10,628 nt of DNA. It comes from Mariprofundus sp. GTDB taxonomy: Bacteria; Pseudomonadota; Zetaproteobacteria; Mariprofundales; Mariprofundaceae. The stretch is taken from contig JAUZQI010000019.1 in assembly GCA_030951095.1 (NCBI GenBank), positions 1 through 10,628 of the forward strand. Reading direction: 5' to 3'. The translations under genes and the position numbers were made by a program. Shown here piece after piece: positions 1-8,217 of the stretch. Numbering within the stretch: the stretch's first letter is position 1; every line of letters starts with the position of its first letter. Under the pieces are notes generated by a model that did no database searches, was not told the origin of the DNA, and saw nothing but the letters and a program-made list of their open reading frames with translations.

Positions 1-969
1 ATCGGCGAAACCATTGCCGATAAAGACACCCCTGTCGCCCTGCCGGTGATTCATGTTGATGAACCGACTCTGACCATGGAATTGCATGTCAACAATTCAC
101 CGCTTTCCGGCACCGAGGGTAAATTCATTACCACCCGCCAGATTCGTGACCGACTGATGCGCGAAGTCCGCACCAATGTGGCTATGCGTGTGGAAGAGAC
201 CGACAAAGCGGATGTCTATAAGATTTCCGGTCGCGGCGAACTGCATATCGGCATTCTACTGGAAACTATGCGCCGCGAAGGCTTTGAGATGGCCGTTTCC
301 CGTCCGACTGTGATTGTGCGTGAAATCGGTGGCGTCAAGCAGGAACCGTATGAGAGCGTCACCGTCGATGTGGAAGCTGAATATCAGGGAGCTGTCATTG
401 AGAAACTGGGTAAACGCGGTGCGGAAATGACCCATATGCAGACCAATGACGATGGTTCCACCCGCATCGATTTCATGTGCCCGACGCGCGGCCTGATTGG
501 TTATACTTCCGAATTCCTCACCGACACGCGCGGCACCGGCATTATGCATCATGTATTCCATGAATACGGCCCATATATCGGTGCACTGCCTGGCGGACGC
601 ATCAACGGCGTATTGATTTCCATGGAAAATGGTGAATCGGTAGCCTTTGCACTGTGGAAATTGCAGGAGCGCGGCAAGATGTTCATCGGCGCTAACGCGA
701 AAGTCTATGAAGGTATGATTATCGGCATCAACAACCGCGATGCCGATATGACCGTCAACCCGATCAAGGAAAAGAAACTCACCAATGTACGCTCTTCCGG
801 CAAGGATGACGCCATTGATCTGGTGACGCCGTTAAATCTGAGTCTGGAACGCGCCATTGAGTTCATCTCCGATGACGAGTTAGTGGAAATTACGCCGACA
901 TCAATCCGCCTGCGCAAACGATTCCTCAAAGAGCACGAACGCAAACGCGCTACACCAAAAACAAAATAA
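1..969 (+). CDS. typA: Translational GTPase TypA/BipA, C-terminal part (5' end outside window)
   Basis: The reading frame is open from base 1 and ends at TAA 967-969, giving 322 residues of an EF-G-like ribosome-binding GTPase. BipA/TypA acts on the 70S ribosome and in 50S assembly under stress and cold. The GTP-binding domain lies upstream of the window. What is visible is the end of domain II (VDEPTLTM, then NNSPLSGTEGKF), domain III with GRGELHIGILLETMRREGFE, domain V with KQEPYESVTVDVE, and the TypA-specific C-terminal domain (PTRGLIGY.SEFLTDTRGTG, ERGKMFIGANAKVYEGMIIG, KKLTNVRSSGKD, DELVEITPTSIRLRKR). These match my memory of E. coli BipA closely through to the basic tail. The gene converges on the repair operon, with 33 bases between the stop codons and a terminator in the gap. 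Nothing suggests decay. An in-frame ATG at 46 is internal, not the start. Confidence 0.97.
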   Translation: MGETIADKDTPVALPVIHVDEPTLTMELHVNNSPLSGTEGKFITTRQIRDRLMREVRTNVAMRVEETDKADVYKISGRGELHIGILLETMRREGFEMAVSRPTVIVREIGGVKQEPYESVTVDVEAEYQGAVIEKLGKRGAEMTHMQTNDDGSTRIDFMCPTRGLIGYTSEFLTDTRGTGIMHHVFHEYGPYIGALPGGRINGVLISMENGESVAFALWKLQERGKMFIGANAKVYEGMIIGINNRDADMTVNPIKEKKLTNVRSSGKDDAIDLVTPLNLSLERAIEFISDDELVEITPTSIRLRKRFLKEHERKRATPKTK

Positions 970-980
970 ACTGAAATACA

Positions 981-1004
981 GGCGGCCCTCGGGCAGCTTT
1001 TTTT
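981..1004 (+). terminator. Rho-independent terminator of typA, possibly two-way
   Basis: The hairpin GCGGCC-CTCG-GGCAGC (982-997, one G/A mismatch in the stem, four-base loop) is followed directly by seven T residues at 998-1004. It starts 12 bases after the typA stop codon. The T-tract runs into the stop codon of the convergent helicase gene (TTA at 1003-1005 on this strand). Read from the other strand, the same stem is followed by a T-rich but broken stretch (complement of 963-980), so weaker termination of the repair operon here is plausible. Confidence 0.8.
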
Positions 1005-4000
1005 ATGTAGTAACTTCTTTCCATGCATCAAGCATCGGGAAATAAAGTGCTGTCCGAATCTCATGATCCAGTTCCATGCTTTCCAGAATGGCCGCATAAC
1101 GTTTCAACTGCGGCGCATGACGGAACGCTTCTTCGGCCAGAAATGCATCCATACCACCGCCCTCATGCGAGGCGGTTTTATAATCGATAATCCAGTGGAT
1201 GCCATCGACGGCATCAATAAAACTGCGATCAATGATATGGTGCGAAACCCTGTTATCACTACACATGCTCAAAGCCCATTCACTGCGGTTATGCTGATGA
1301 CAGCCCGATAAAATCCATTGCCCCCGTTTACTTTCAAGCACGCGTCGAAGCCCTTGCTCACAACGCAACGATGCTGATCTCAGAAAATCTCCGGACAAGC
1401 CATCTGCTATCAACATGCGCGTCATGTACTCTATCGTATCTGCCGTGTTGTCTGCATGCCAGTTTTCTATGCCGGTTTCCGCAATGTGTTGTAGTGCGGC
1501 ATGCACTGCATTACCAACTGGTGCAGCTTCTGCACCGGCCCATACATATTCGATTTCCGTTTCGTTGCTATCCTCGGAAGAAATCGCCAACACTTCGGGT
1601 ATACAACGCATCCTTTGCAGCACAGGAAGGCTTGCAGATGCGTGATCAGCCATTTCAATAGTGGATATTTGCGCACCGAAACAGTGATCATCAGCAGATA
1701 ACAACAGGTGCAATAAAGAGCCTTTTGCCGCTTCACCGCTGCGTTCTGAGACATGGCCAAGCAGATGAAGATGCGTTTCAGGCCGCGTACAAGATACATA
1801 AAGTAACCGATGTAATTCATTGTTATCTTTGCTTTTTTCTACGCTATTAACTAAAGAATACAGGGCGTCTTTTTGGCGTATCGATGCTTTTGCCGCCATC
1901 AGCGGCACTGCGCCGCCCGCAATCGGCACCTCGCAAAATGCCAGCAAAGGCACATCCGCACCTGCACCTTTGTGCCCCAATCCCGGCAGGATGACCACAT
2001 CCCACTGCAACCCTTTGGCGCCGTGCATGGTCAGCAATTCCACTTGTCCGGCAGCCTCGGAGACATCTGCTTCGGCATAGAGTTTTTCCAGCCGCATATC
2101 GAGCAGCGCAAAATCAACGCGCGCCCCCTCCTCCAGTGATTCGATGAGCATCAGCGCCGCATCGATATTCAGACCTGCCGTGACATCAATCAGCGCTGGC
2201 ATCGATAAACGCAACCATGCCGTTTGCAGTAAATCGCGCACCGACATTTTACCGCTATGTTCCAGACATGGCGCAAGCGCCTGCCGGATGAATAAAACGC
2301 GCGCCTGCGCATCACCGCTCAGGCCTTGTATAAGCGCATCATCTCCCATCAGCTGCCAGACCGGCTGGTTATGGTCAGCCAATAACAGGAGCAGGTCATG
2401 GCTTTGTAAGCCGCAGCAGGGAGCGCGCAGCAATGCCACCCATGATTCCCGGTCAGCCGGGTGTAACAGCGCGCGCAATAACGCACGCAACAAACGCACT
2501 TCAGGTCGGCTGTTCAGCGGCAGGATATTGATGGCGCGAAATGCAATCCCGGCATCTGTCAATGCAGGCATGATGGCATGCAGGTGTTTGCGGGAGCGTG
2601 CCAAAATACCGATGCGTTGATCCCCTGCCGTAAGCGTATCTCGAACAAGGCCAACGACATAATCCGCTTCCAGCACCGCATCCTGACCCTGCTGGAGATG
2701 CAGATTCACCGAACCGGCGTGAGATAGCGCGGCAACCGCCGGCGCATAGCAAACCGCGCCAGAAACCACATCCTGCCGGTCAGGAAAAATCGCCTGAAAT
2801 GCCGCATTCACCCATGCCACGATGGCGGGTGAAGATCGAAAGTTGCGTTCCAGTTGCAGAGGTTCCACCAGAGGCAGGTCGGCTTCGTTGTTGGATGCAT
2901 TGAGAAACAAACCCACCTCGGCCTTTCTGAACCGGTAAATCGACTGCATCGGGTCACCGACCATAAACAAACTGCGATGCCGGCCATCGCCCGCCTGCCA
3001 GCCATCGGTGAGGCATTGTAACAAACGCATTTGCAGATGCGAGGTATCCTGAAACTCATCGACGAGAATATGGTGGATGCGATAATCCAGTTTCAGCAGC
3101 AAATCGCCGGGCACGGCGTCACCCGCTCCCAACGCATCCATGGCGCGCAACGCTATTTCGGTAAAATCGGCCTCGCCCCGTTGACCAAAGCATAATTGCA
3201 GATGTTTATTGGCCAACACCAGCAGCAGAAACAACGATTCCAACACCTGCCACTGGCTATCATCCATGTGCGGCGTGATGGGCAATTGCCGCAGCTCATG
3301 CAATGCTTCCGCCAATTCAGGCACCACCGCCAGCAGATCGAGCAATTGTTTAAACTGGCCTTTGCCTTCGGCAAAGGCTTTGCCGGCAGGAAAACCCAAT
3401 CGCGCATTCACGCCGCCGGATTTGCGAAAAACAGGGGCGGTCGCCGTGAGTAAAAAGTCGGCAATCAACTGCCATTGCTCCAGCCCGTCCAATGAGGATT
3501 CAGGCCAGGTCATTTGTTGAAGCGCCGCATCTCCTTTCTGCTCTCCGGCAAAACGCATTAGAGTCGGCAGCGCATCTTTGACCTGAATCGGCACCAATGC
3601 CTCGCACGCGGCCAGCTTCTGCACCATGATATCCGCCAGATGCTGCTCCAGCATCAGCCTTAGCCCTTTCATATCACGGCCATACATGGCCACTTCTTGC
3701 AACCATTGTTCGCGTTTGCCCAGCATATCGGCCAGCAGTGAAATCACCGCCACCGTATTATGATCCTGATGCAATAACACGCACTCGGCGGATTCCGGAA
3801 AATCACGCATGGCCTCATTCAGGGCCGCTTCGGCTGCTTCGCGGTAAATGATCTGCGCATGTTCCGATGGCGATGGCATATCGCCGAGGCCGGACAGCAA
3901 CGGTACAGCCTGCGCCAGCGCATAGCTTAAACTGTCGATGGTCATGATACGCAAACGGACAGGATGGCGGTTTAAATGCCAGCCTTTTTCATCCGAACGC

Positions 4001-4275
4001 TGCATGGCTTGCTGCGCCAGCTTCCACGTTTCCATTTTATGCGTTTCACCTGCATCGGGCTGATCGGCGCAGAGCGATTCAAGCACCCGCTTGCGCATTT
4101 CGGCAGCGGCCTTGCGCGTAAAGGTCAGCGCCAGCACTTCTTCCGGTTCATCGACTATAGCCAGCAAAGCCAGAATGCGTTGGGTCAGTAATTCCGTTTT
4201 ACCGGAGCCGGCAGGTGCCTGCACCAGAAAGGAACCGCCCGGATGACGCGCTTGAAACCGTATTTCTGCGCTCAT
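1003..4275 (-). CDS. AddA-like UvrD/Rep-family helicase-exonuclease (double-strand break repair)
   Basis: A 1090-residue SF1A helicase with a C-terminal RecB-type nuclease, the usual AddA arrangement. Helicase motifs in order: Walker A APAGSGKT (20-27), motif Ia LALTFTRKAAAEMRKR (48-63), Walker B VDEFQDT (405-411), motif III MVGDPMQSIYRFRKAE (438-453), motif IV LERNFRSSP (475-483), motif V LLTMHGAKGLQWDVV (747-761), motif VI LHRLLYVSCTRPE (821-833). The nuclease domain has GNAVH (His925), IIDR (Asp1016), IDYKT (Asp1031, Lys1033) and QLKRYA (1056-1061), so the PD-(D/E)XK site looks intact. It would unwind DNA 3'-5' and cut one strand. The ATG start overlaps the stop of the AddB-like gene as ATGA (4272-4275), so translation is probably coupled. 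It is the last gene of the operon. I leave the symbol empty because this proteobacterial AddAB-like type is usually annotated only as a UvrD/REP helicase. Confidence 0.94.
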   Translation of the reverse strand: MSAEIRFQARHPGGSFLVQAPAGSGKTELLTQRILALLAIVDEPEEVLALTFTRKAAAEMRKRVLESLCADQPDAGETHKMETWKLAQQAMQRSDEKGWHLNRHPVRLRIMTIDSLSYALAQAVPLLSGLGDMPSPSEHAQIIYREAAEAALNEAMRDFPESAECVLLHQDHNTVAVISLLADMLGKREQWLQEVAMYGRDMKGLRLMLEQHLADIMVQKLAACEALVPIQVKDALPTLMRFAGEQKGDAALQQMTWPESSLDGLEQWQLIADFLLTATAPVFRKSGGVNARLGFPAGKAFAEGKGQFKQLLDLLAVVPELAEALHELRQLPITPHMDDSQWQVLESLFLLLVLANKHLQLCFGQRGEADFTEIALRAMDALGAGDAVPGDLLLKLDYRIHHILVDEFQDTSHLQMRLLQCLTDGWQAGDGRHRSLFMVGDPMQSIYRFRKAEVGLFLNASNNEADLPLVEPLQLERNFRSSPAIVAWVNAAFQAIFPDRQDVVSGAVCYAPAVAALSHAGSVNLHLQQGQDAVLEADYVVGLVRDTLTAGDQRIGILARSRKHLHAIMPALTDAGIAFRAINILPLNSRPEVRLLRALLRALLHPADRESWVALLRAPCCGLQSHDLLLLLADHNQPVWQLMGDDALIQGLSGDAQARVLFIRQALAPCLEHSGKMSVRDLLQTAWLRLSMPALIDVTAGLNIDAALMLIESLEEGARVDFALLDMRLEKLYAEADVSEAAGQVELLTMHGAKGLQWDVVILPGLGHKGAGADVPLLAFCEVPIAGGAVPLMAAKASIRQKDALYSLVNSVEKSKDNNELHRLLYVSCTRPETHLHLLGHVSERSGEAAKGSLLHLLLSADDHCFGAQISTIEMADHASASLPVLQRMRCIPEVLAISSEDSNETEIEYVWAGAEAAPVGNAVHAALQHIAETGIENWHADNTADTIEYMTRMLIADGLSGDFLRSASLRCEQGLRRVLESKRGQWILSGCHQHNRSEWALSMCSDNRVSHHIIDRSFIDAVDGIHWIIDYKTASHEGGGMDAFLAEEAFRHAPQLKRYAAILESMELDHEIRTALYFPMLDAWKEVTT

Positions 4276-7058
4276 GCTTGGCCACCCGCATCATCGATAT
4301 CGCCCGAATCTTCAATACCGATCTCTTCAATACGACATACCGCTTCAAGACCGCAATACTTGCAAGCATGACAATCACGCGGCGCCACATCACAACGCCC
4401 ATCGACAAATTCCATGGCCAGCGCATTGAGATGTGTTTTCCAGTCATCCAGCACAGCCTGCCAGTCATCCGGTGCATTGCGTTTGCCATCACAGGCGATA
4501 ATACCCTTGATGCCAATATCATCACCGCACAAACCTTCGTACGCCATGTCACCGCTGCGAACGCGTGCAAAAGCCACCGCATCATCCACCCCCAACTTTG
4601 CTGCCAGCGCATATTGCGGCAATTGAGGCTCCTTGATGCGCCCGTCATTTTCATCGGATAACCATTTGGCGGTGGATTGTTTGACTCCGGTTTTGTAATC
4701 AATCAGCACTTTCCTACCTGCAGCATCCACATCCATGCGGTCGGCTTTGATATTCACGTCAAACTGAAGCGAGGAGGCTTCCGGCAACTGCATGTGAAAC
4801 ATTTGCTCAATTGCCACTACTCTGAATTCGGGGCGCTGCAATTCCAGTTCCAACCATGCAGACAGCACGCCCTGCATGCGTTTCTTTTCATACGAGCGCG
4901 TTCTGCTATCTGCCGCCACATGGCTTTCAGCCCATGCATGCTCAATGCTCGCATCAATCAGGTCTGCTTTCTCTTGTTCGCCAAGCACCGCCAATGCCGA
5001 CTGCCGCTCCAGTGTCCGCCAAATATACTCCAGCGCCAGATGCATCAATGAACCCTTGCTGCTCGCTTCAATGCCCGGCGTGGTCTCGCCCAATACAGCG
5101 ATACCCAAACGATGGGTTGCAAACGCCCTGAACGGACAAGCCGACTGGTTTTTAATAATCGACGTGCCGCCCTTCACAGATTGCTCCACCTTGAGTGGTA
5201 CGGGCGAAGCATCATACATCGCTTCCATCTCCAGACGCACAGATTTCGTGGCAATTGAACAAGGCTTTTTCGGCGTCAAATCCGCCACAAAGGGCGAAGC
5301 CAATAAGGTCTTATCATCACGCTGCCCGGCATAGGATATTTCAATATGAGATGCTGATTGCAGTACCGATTCCCATAGTAGTTGAGAAGTTTCATAGACC
5401 AACGTCCCATTGCTCATCGGCAGCGCATATTTCTTCTGAACGCTGGCGGGCAATAACGGATAGGGCCGCGCCGGCGGCGGAAACGCTTCTTCATCCATCC
5501 CCATGATAAACACATGATCGAATTTTAAACCTGCCATCTGCGACAACGGCATTACCACCACATGGCTATATTTTGCATTCTCCGCCAGCCGGGTTTCAGC
5601 ACAGCCTGTCCTCAGCAGAGATAAAAACTGCATCCATGTCAGTTTAGCTCCCGGTTTGTCCTCCAGTTCGACTCCACCCACGGCATCCACCGCCACCAGT
5701 GAAATCAGCACATCGCGAAAGGCATTCATGAGTTGAATTTCGACGTTACAGCGCCGCGCCCCGGCATTTGATGCAGGCGTATCCAAACCAGACTTATTAT
5801 CCGAATTGACCTGCACAAAACCGGTGCGCTTAAGCAACTCATGCACCGCCGACACCCAATCATTGGCCGAACGTTGACGCCTGTCCCAGCCCGCCATTAC
5901 ATTCAACACGGACCATAGCTTTGGCAATTGCTTCACATCAGAAATATTCAGCAGGCTTTTGAATGTCATGCGGTGACGATTATACCGCCTGAAGGTTGAA
6001 TCAAGCTCAGCGCGACCAAAGCGCTCCGCCTCATACCCCTTCAACCACGGTGAAAACAGCAACACAGAAAATGCATCAAAAGAGAGTGAAAACTCGCCGC
6101 ATAACGAAAGCATGTGCAACAACTGCCGGATCATCGGGCGATCACTCAACGATTCCCCGCCCATCACCACAGCTTGCATGCTACTGCACGGATCACAGCG
6201 CAATTCCGGCATCAGCGCATGATTCAATGTCCGCTTTAACAGCGAAGCATCGGTTACCGATTGGCTGGTCGCAATGGCAATGCGCGCGCGTGGTGCATCG
6301 TCCAGCACAGCCGCAATTTTCGCCGTGATATGGTTACACTCTGCCTGCACATCACCACAGGCATAGAACATTGTTTTAGCAGACGTCGCTTCGTTTAGGA
6401 CCTGCATCAGATGCATGCCGGTTCCTTGCAAAGCCGCCAGCAATGTCTGTTGCATCGGCGTAAGCACATCAAATCCAGCCAGTATGATGGATGGCATATC
6501 TTGTCCAAAATTTTGTTGATTAAGACAGGCCAACAGCTTCGACCCGACATCCGCAGCCAACAAACGCCCCGCCAAAGCGCCCGCATCCAGTTTTTTGCGC
6601 ATCGCATTGATCCAGCGTGCCAGCGCATCCGCTTCTTCTCCGGCACAAGCCAATTCGCCTATATCAATGCGATATTCCTGCATCAACGCATATGCATCTC
6701 TGGCGTGACCGGCCAGGCCACGCACCGAAGCGGCAGACTGCTCTGACCCGGTGGAATGTTGATTCAGCTCGTGTTGATTCAAATCGAACTGAATCACCCG
6801 CTCCCACAGCCATTGTTCCTGCATCCGATTCAAAGCTACCGGCATGGCATCCAGCGTGGCCGCCCATTCGTTTATCCAAGCCTGCCATGCCAACACAGCC
6901 GGCGTTTCACACACTTCGCAAGCTGATCCCGAAACCAAACGCTGTTTCCAGTCCATCGCCAACTGCGGCGAAACAGTCAACAGCAATGCGCCGTCACTCA
7001 GGTGCGCAGCAACCTTCGATGCATTAATGATCGTGGGTAAATGTTGCCCGGTATTCAC
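4272..7058 (-). CDS. AddB-like PD-(D/E)XK nuclease, 'probable DNA repair protein' (TIGR03623 type)
   Basis: A 928-residue partner subunit of the AddA-like helicase. About 900 residues is typical of the TIGR03623 family, which is related to AddB. The N-terminal half looks like an inactivated helicase fold: I see no GKT Walker A, and ILAGFDVLTPMQQ (192-204) and GLKFDHVFIMGMDEEAFPPP (510-529) sit where helicase motifs would be. The C-terminal nuclease has SKGSLMH (His673), KADRMDV (Asp773), LIDYKTG (Asp787, Lys789) and QLPQYA (812-817). Cys641 in SACPFRAFA, together with Cys899, Cys902 and Cys908, matches the AddB iron-sulfur pattern (one Cys before and three after the nuclease core); Cys896 is extra. 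The start is GTG, only three bases after the upstream stop and with no clear Shine-Dalgarno, so coupling to the upstream gene is likely. The ATGA overlap with the helicase gene supports a one-to-one complex. Confidence 0.9.
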   Translation of the reverse strand: MNTGQHLPTIINASKVAAHLSDGALLLTVSPQLAMDWKQRLVSGSACEVCETPAVLAWQAWINEWAATLDAMPVALNRMQEQWLWERVIQFDLNQHELNQHSTGSEQSAASVRGLAGHARDAYALMQEYRIDIGELACAGEEADALARWINAMRKKLDAGALAGRLLAADVGSKLLACLNQQNFGQDMPSIILAGFDVLTPMQQTLLAALQGTGMHLMQVLNEATSAKTMFYACGDVQAECNHITAKIAAVLDDAPRARIAIATSQSVTDASLLKRTLNHALMPELRCDPCSSMQAVVMGGESLSDRPMIRQLLHMLSLCGEFSLSFDAFSVLLFSPWLKGYEAERFGRAELDSTFRRYNRHRMTFKSLLNISDVKQLPKLWSVLNVMAGWDRRQRSANDWVSAVHELLKRTGFVQVNSDNKSGLDTPASNAGARRCNVEIQLMNAFRDVLISLVAVDAVGGVELEDKPGAKLTWMQFLSLLRTGCAETRLAENAKYSHVVVMPLSQMAGLKFDHVFIMGMDEEAFPPPARPYPLLPASVQKKYALPMSNGTLVYETSQLLWESVLQSASHIEISYAGQRDDKTLLASPFVADLTPKKPCSIATKSVRLEMEAMYDASPVPLKVEQSVKGGTSIIKNQSACPFRAFATHRLGIAVLGETTPGIEASSKGSLMHLALEYIWRTLERQSALAVLGEQEKADLIDASIEHAWAESHVAADSRTRSYEKKRMQGVLSAWLELELQRPEFRVVAIEQMFHMQLPEASSLQFDVNIKADRMDVDAAGRKVLIDYKTGVKQSTAKWLSDENDGRIKEPQLPQYALAAKLGVDDAVAFARVRSGDMAYEGLCGDDIGIKGIIACDGKRNAPDDWQAVLDDWKTHLNALAMEFVDGRCDVAPRDCHACKYCGLEAVCRIEEIGIEDSGDIDDAGGQA

Positions 7059-7061
7059 AGA

Positions 7062-7409
7062 TCAGGGGGCTTTGGATGTATCCGACGGTTTCCAGTCACC
7101 TGTCACAATATGACCCGAACCACCGATATGGGCAGGCACATAGTGATGCTTTTCGACACCATCCTGCTTTTGCATCTGAAAGAATACCGTGATGGCGATG
7201 GAAAGGCTGATCGCCACGACAACTGCATAAAACCAATTTGGAGCACGCTCTTTGTCCACTGGCGTGATATCGATAACTTCCGGCTGCTGCGCTTTTTCGT
7301 GTCTGTTTTTCGCCCTTAACAGCAGTAGCAAGGCAAGATTGCGCAACATGAACAGCAGCAAAGCCGGGCCAAAGAAAAAAAACAGCGATACAAAAAGACT
7401 GCGGATCAT
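7062..7409 (-). CDS. Small two-helix membrane protein, DUF6111-like
   Basis: A 115-residue protein of unknown function. A long hydrophobic stretch at 5-31 (Phe- and Leu-rich, one Arg-Asn break at 23-24) is followed by a charged linker (32-58), a second membrane helix (about 59-78, starting WFYAVVVAISL) and a polar tail holding HYVPAHIGGSGHIVTGDW (89-106). The 'YVPA(H)...G.IV.G' tail and overall size recall the small DUF6111 membrane proteins of Alphaproteobacteria. This is recognition from memory and needs a profile search. The ATG overlaps the DUF1841 stop codon as ATGA (7406-7409), and the stop is three bases before the AddB-like start, so the gene is embedded in the repair operon and probably translated with it. 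Why a membrane protein should sit there is not known; it may be a passenger. Confidence 0.75.
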   Translation of the reverse strand: MIRSLFVSLFFFFGPALLLFMLRNLALLLLLRAKNRHEKAQQPEVIDITPVDKERAPNWFYAVVVAISLSIAITVFFQMQKQDGVEKHHYVPAHIGGSGHIVTGDWKPSDTSKAP

Positions 7410-7855
7410 AATTCAGCCAACTCCTTCATGCGTCTGGCATAGGCTTCCACATCCGGTTCGCGCCCGATGCGCTGGGCGTAGTAAACCGTTTCAGCCAGCA
7501 CTTCGAGCAATTTATGCAATGCATCGTGCCGATCCATTTTTTTCATGGTAATCATATGATCGAGCGCTTTGGCCATTTCGGGTGGGTGCTTGGTGGCCAC
7601 CTGTTCTTCCAGCGCCAGATGCAGAGAGAGATGGAGATATGGATTCATGCCATCATTCACCTCGAAATCCCTATCGAGGAAATCTTCCATATCATCAAAG
7701 AAATGGTGATATTCCGAATGCATGGCAATCACGCGAGCAATACGTACTTCCAGGGCATTGAGCGGCAGATCAGCCTGCGCCTTGTGCCATGCATCCCAGA
7801 ACACCTGCCGGTGCGCCCGCAACTGTTCCCTGTTCGGTTCGTTTGCTTCGCCCAT
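7406..7855 (-). CDS. DUF1841 family protein
   Basis: A 149-residue soluble, mostly helical protein of a proteobacterial family with no known function. Family-like blocks are NREQLRAHRQVFWDAW (8-23), HSEYHHFFDD (46-55), NPYLHLSLHLALEEQ (71-85) and DRHDALHKLLEVLAETVYYA (108-127). I chose the ATG at 7853-7855 because GGAG lies six bases upstream (7862-7865) and the product then starts just before the conserved block. A longer frame from TTG at 7924 would add 23 residues that do not look like the family. It is the first gene of the four-gene operon and overlaps the next gene as ATGA. The regularly spaced His and Glu residues (46/50, 75/79/83, 110/114/118/122) suggest a metal-binding helical bundle; that is my inference, not a known property. 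Confidence 0.85.
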   Translation of the reverse strand: MGEANEPNREQLRAHRQVFWDAWHKAQADLPLNALEVRIARVIAMHSEYHHFFDDMEDFLDRDFEVNDGMNPYLHLSLHLALEEQVATKHPPEMAKALDHMITMKKMDRHDALHKLLEVLAETVYYAQRIGREPDVEAYARRMKELAEL

Positions 7856-7861
7856 GTGTAA

Positions 7862-7867
7862 CTCCAA
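7862..7867 (-). promoter_or_regulatory. Ribosome binding site that fixes the DUF1841 start
   Basis: On the minus strand TTGGAG stands six bases before the ATG at 7855. It is the only good Shine-Dalgarno in this region and favours the ATG over the upstream in-frame TTG at 7924. Confidence 0.65.
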
Positions 7868-8050
7868 CGACTTATCCAGCGAAACTGTAACAGGATCATC
7901 GAAGGATGCATAAACGGTTTTCAACTTCTGGTTAAACGATGAACAATTGATTTTCCTCTGTAGTGATCAGATCTGCTTTATCTACGTTCTTATCACGCAA
8001 CATGCCTGCCCCGCATAGTTACGAGGCAGGCATTCGGCGCTTAAGATAAT
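7868..8050. other. Leader region upstream of the four-gene repair operon
   Basis: No gene is visible in this stretch. It must hold the operon promoter unless that lies within the neighbouring repeat. On the minus strand the best -35-like hexamer I see is TTGAAA (7918-7923), but the sequence 17 bases further on (CGATGA) is a poor -10, so I do not call a promoter. There is no LexA box of the CTG-N10-CAG type that I can recognise. The region also holds the 9-base-pair hairpin described separately, and the repeat copy begins at 8051. Confidence 0.4.
8002..8033. other. Hairpin with 9-base-pair perfect stem
   Basis: ATGCCTGCC (8002-8010) and GGCAGGCAT (8025-8033) are exact inverted repeats around a 14-base loop. 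Neither side carries a T-tract, so it is not a classical intrinsic terminator. It lies between the 3' end of the Mpo1-like gene (after repeat copy A) and the repair operon. It could be a factor-dependent terminator remnant, an mRNA-stabilising hairpin or a dyad operator for the operon. Confidence 0.4.
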
Positions 8051-8214
8051 AGGGAAGCGCTGATTAAATCATGATTCGCGATCCCGCATGGGAAATGAAT
8101 GATTTCTTCGTTAAAGATTTGAGCCATAGCGCTGCTATGCCTTGCAATCTTTGCCTTGAACTCCTCCATTTCCCATTGCGGCCTCATCAAACCGGATTTA
8201 ATCAGCGCTAGTGA
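8051..8214 (-). repeat. Palindromic MITE-like repeat, copy A
   Basis: One of two copies in the window, placed opposite to copy B (10002-10165). Positions 8051-8209 match the reverse complement of 10007-10165 without gaps, with 13 differences by hand count. The copy is itself a near-perfect palindrome. AGCGCTGATTAAATC (8056-8070) is mirrored exactly at 8195-8209, ATGGGAAATG (8088-8097) is mirrored by CATTTCCCAT (8166-8175), and the centre is CATAGC-GCT-GCTATG (8125-8139). The left end is AGGGA. The right outer five bases (8210-8214) no longer match the expected TCCCT. No target-site duplication is evident. It begins a few bases after the stop codon of the Mpo1-like gene, so a long hairpin would form in that 3' UTR. 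It encodes nothing credible. Confidence 0.88.
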
Positions 8215-8217
8215 AAA

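Noticed and set aside
4199..4702. Long frames opposite or out of phase with the AddA/AddB-like genes, such as this one and the plus-strand one at 4215-4661
   Set aside because: They overlap conserved coding sequence of the nuclease-helicase pair, have no recognisable motifs and are typical shadows in GC-rich DNA.
7406..7924. Longer DUF1841 product starting at TTG 7924
   Set aside because: The extra 23 residues do not resemble the family and the internal ATG has a good Shine-Dalgarno six bases upstream.
8002..8033. Calling the 9-base-pair hairpin an intrinsic terminator
   Set aside because: No T-tract follows the stem on either strand.
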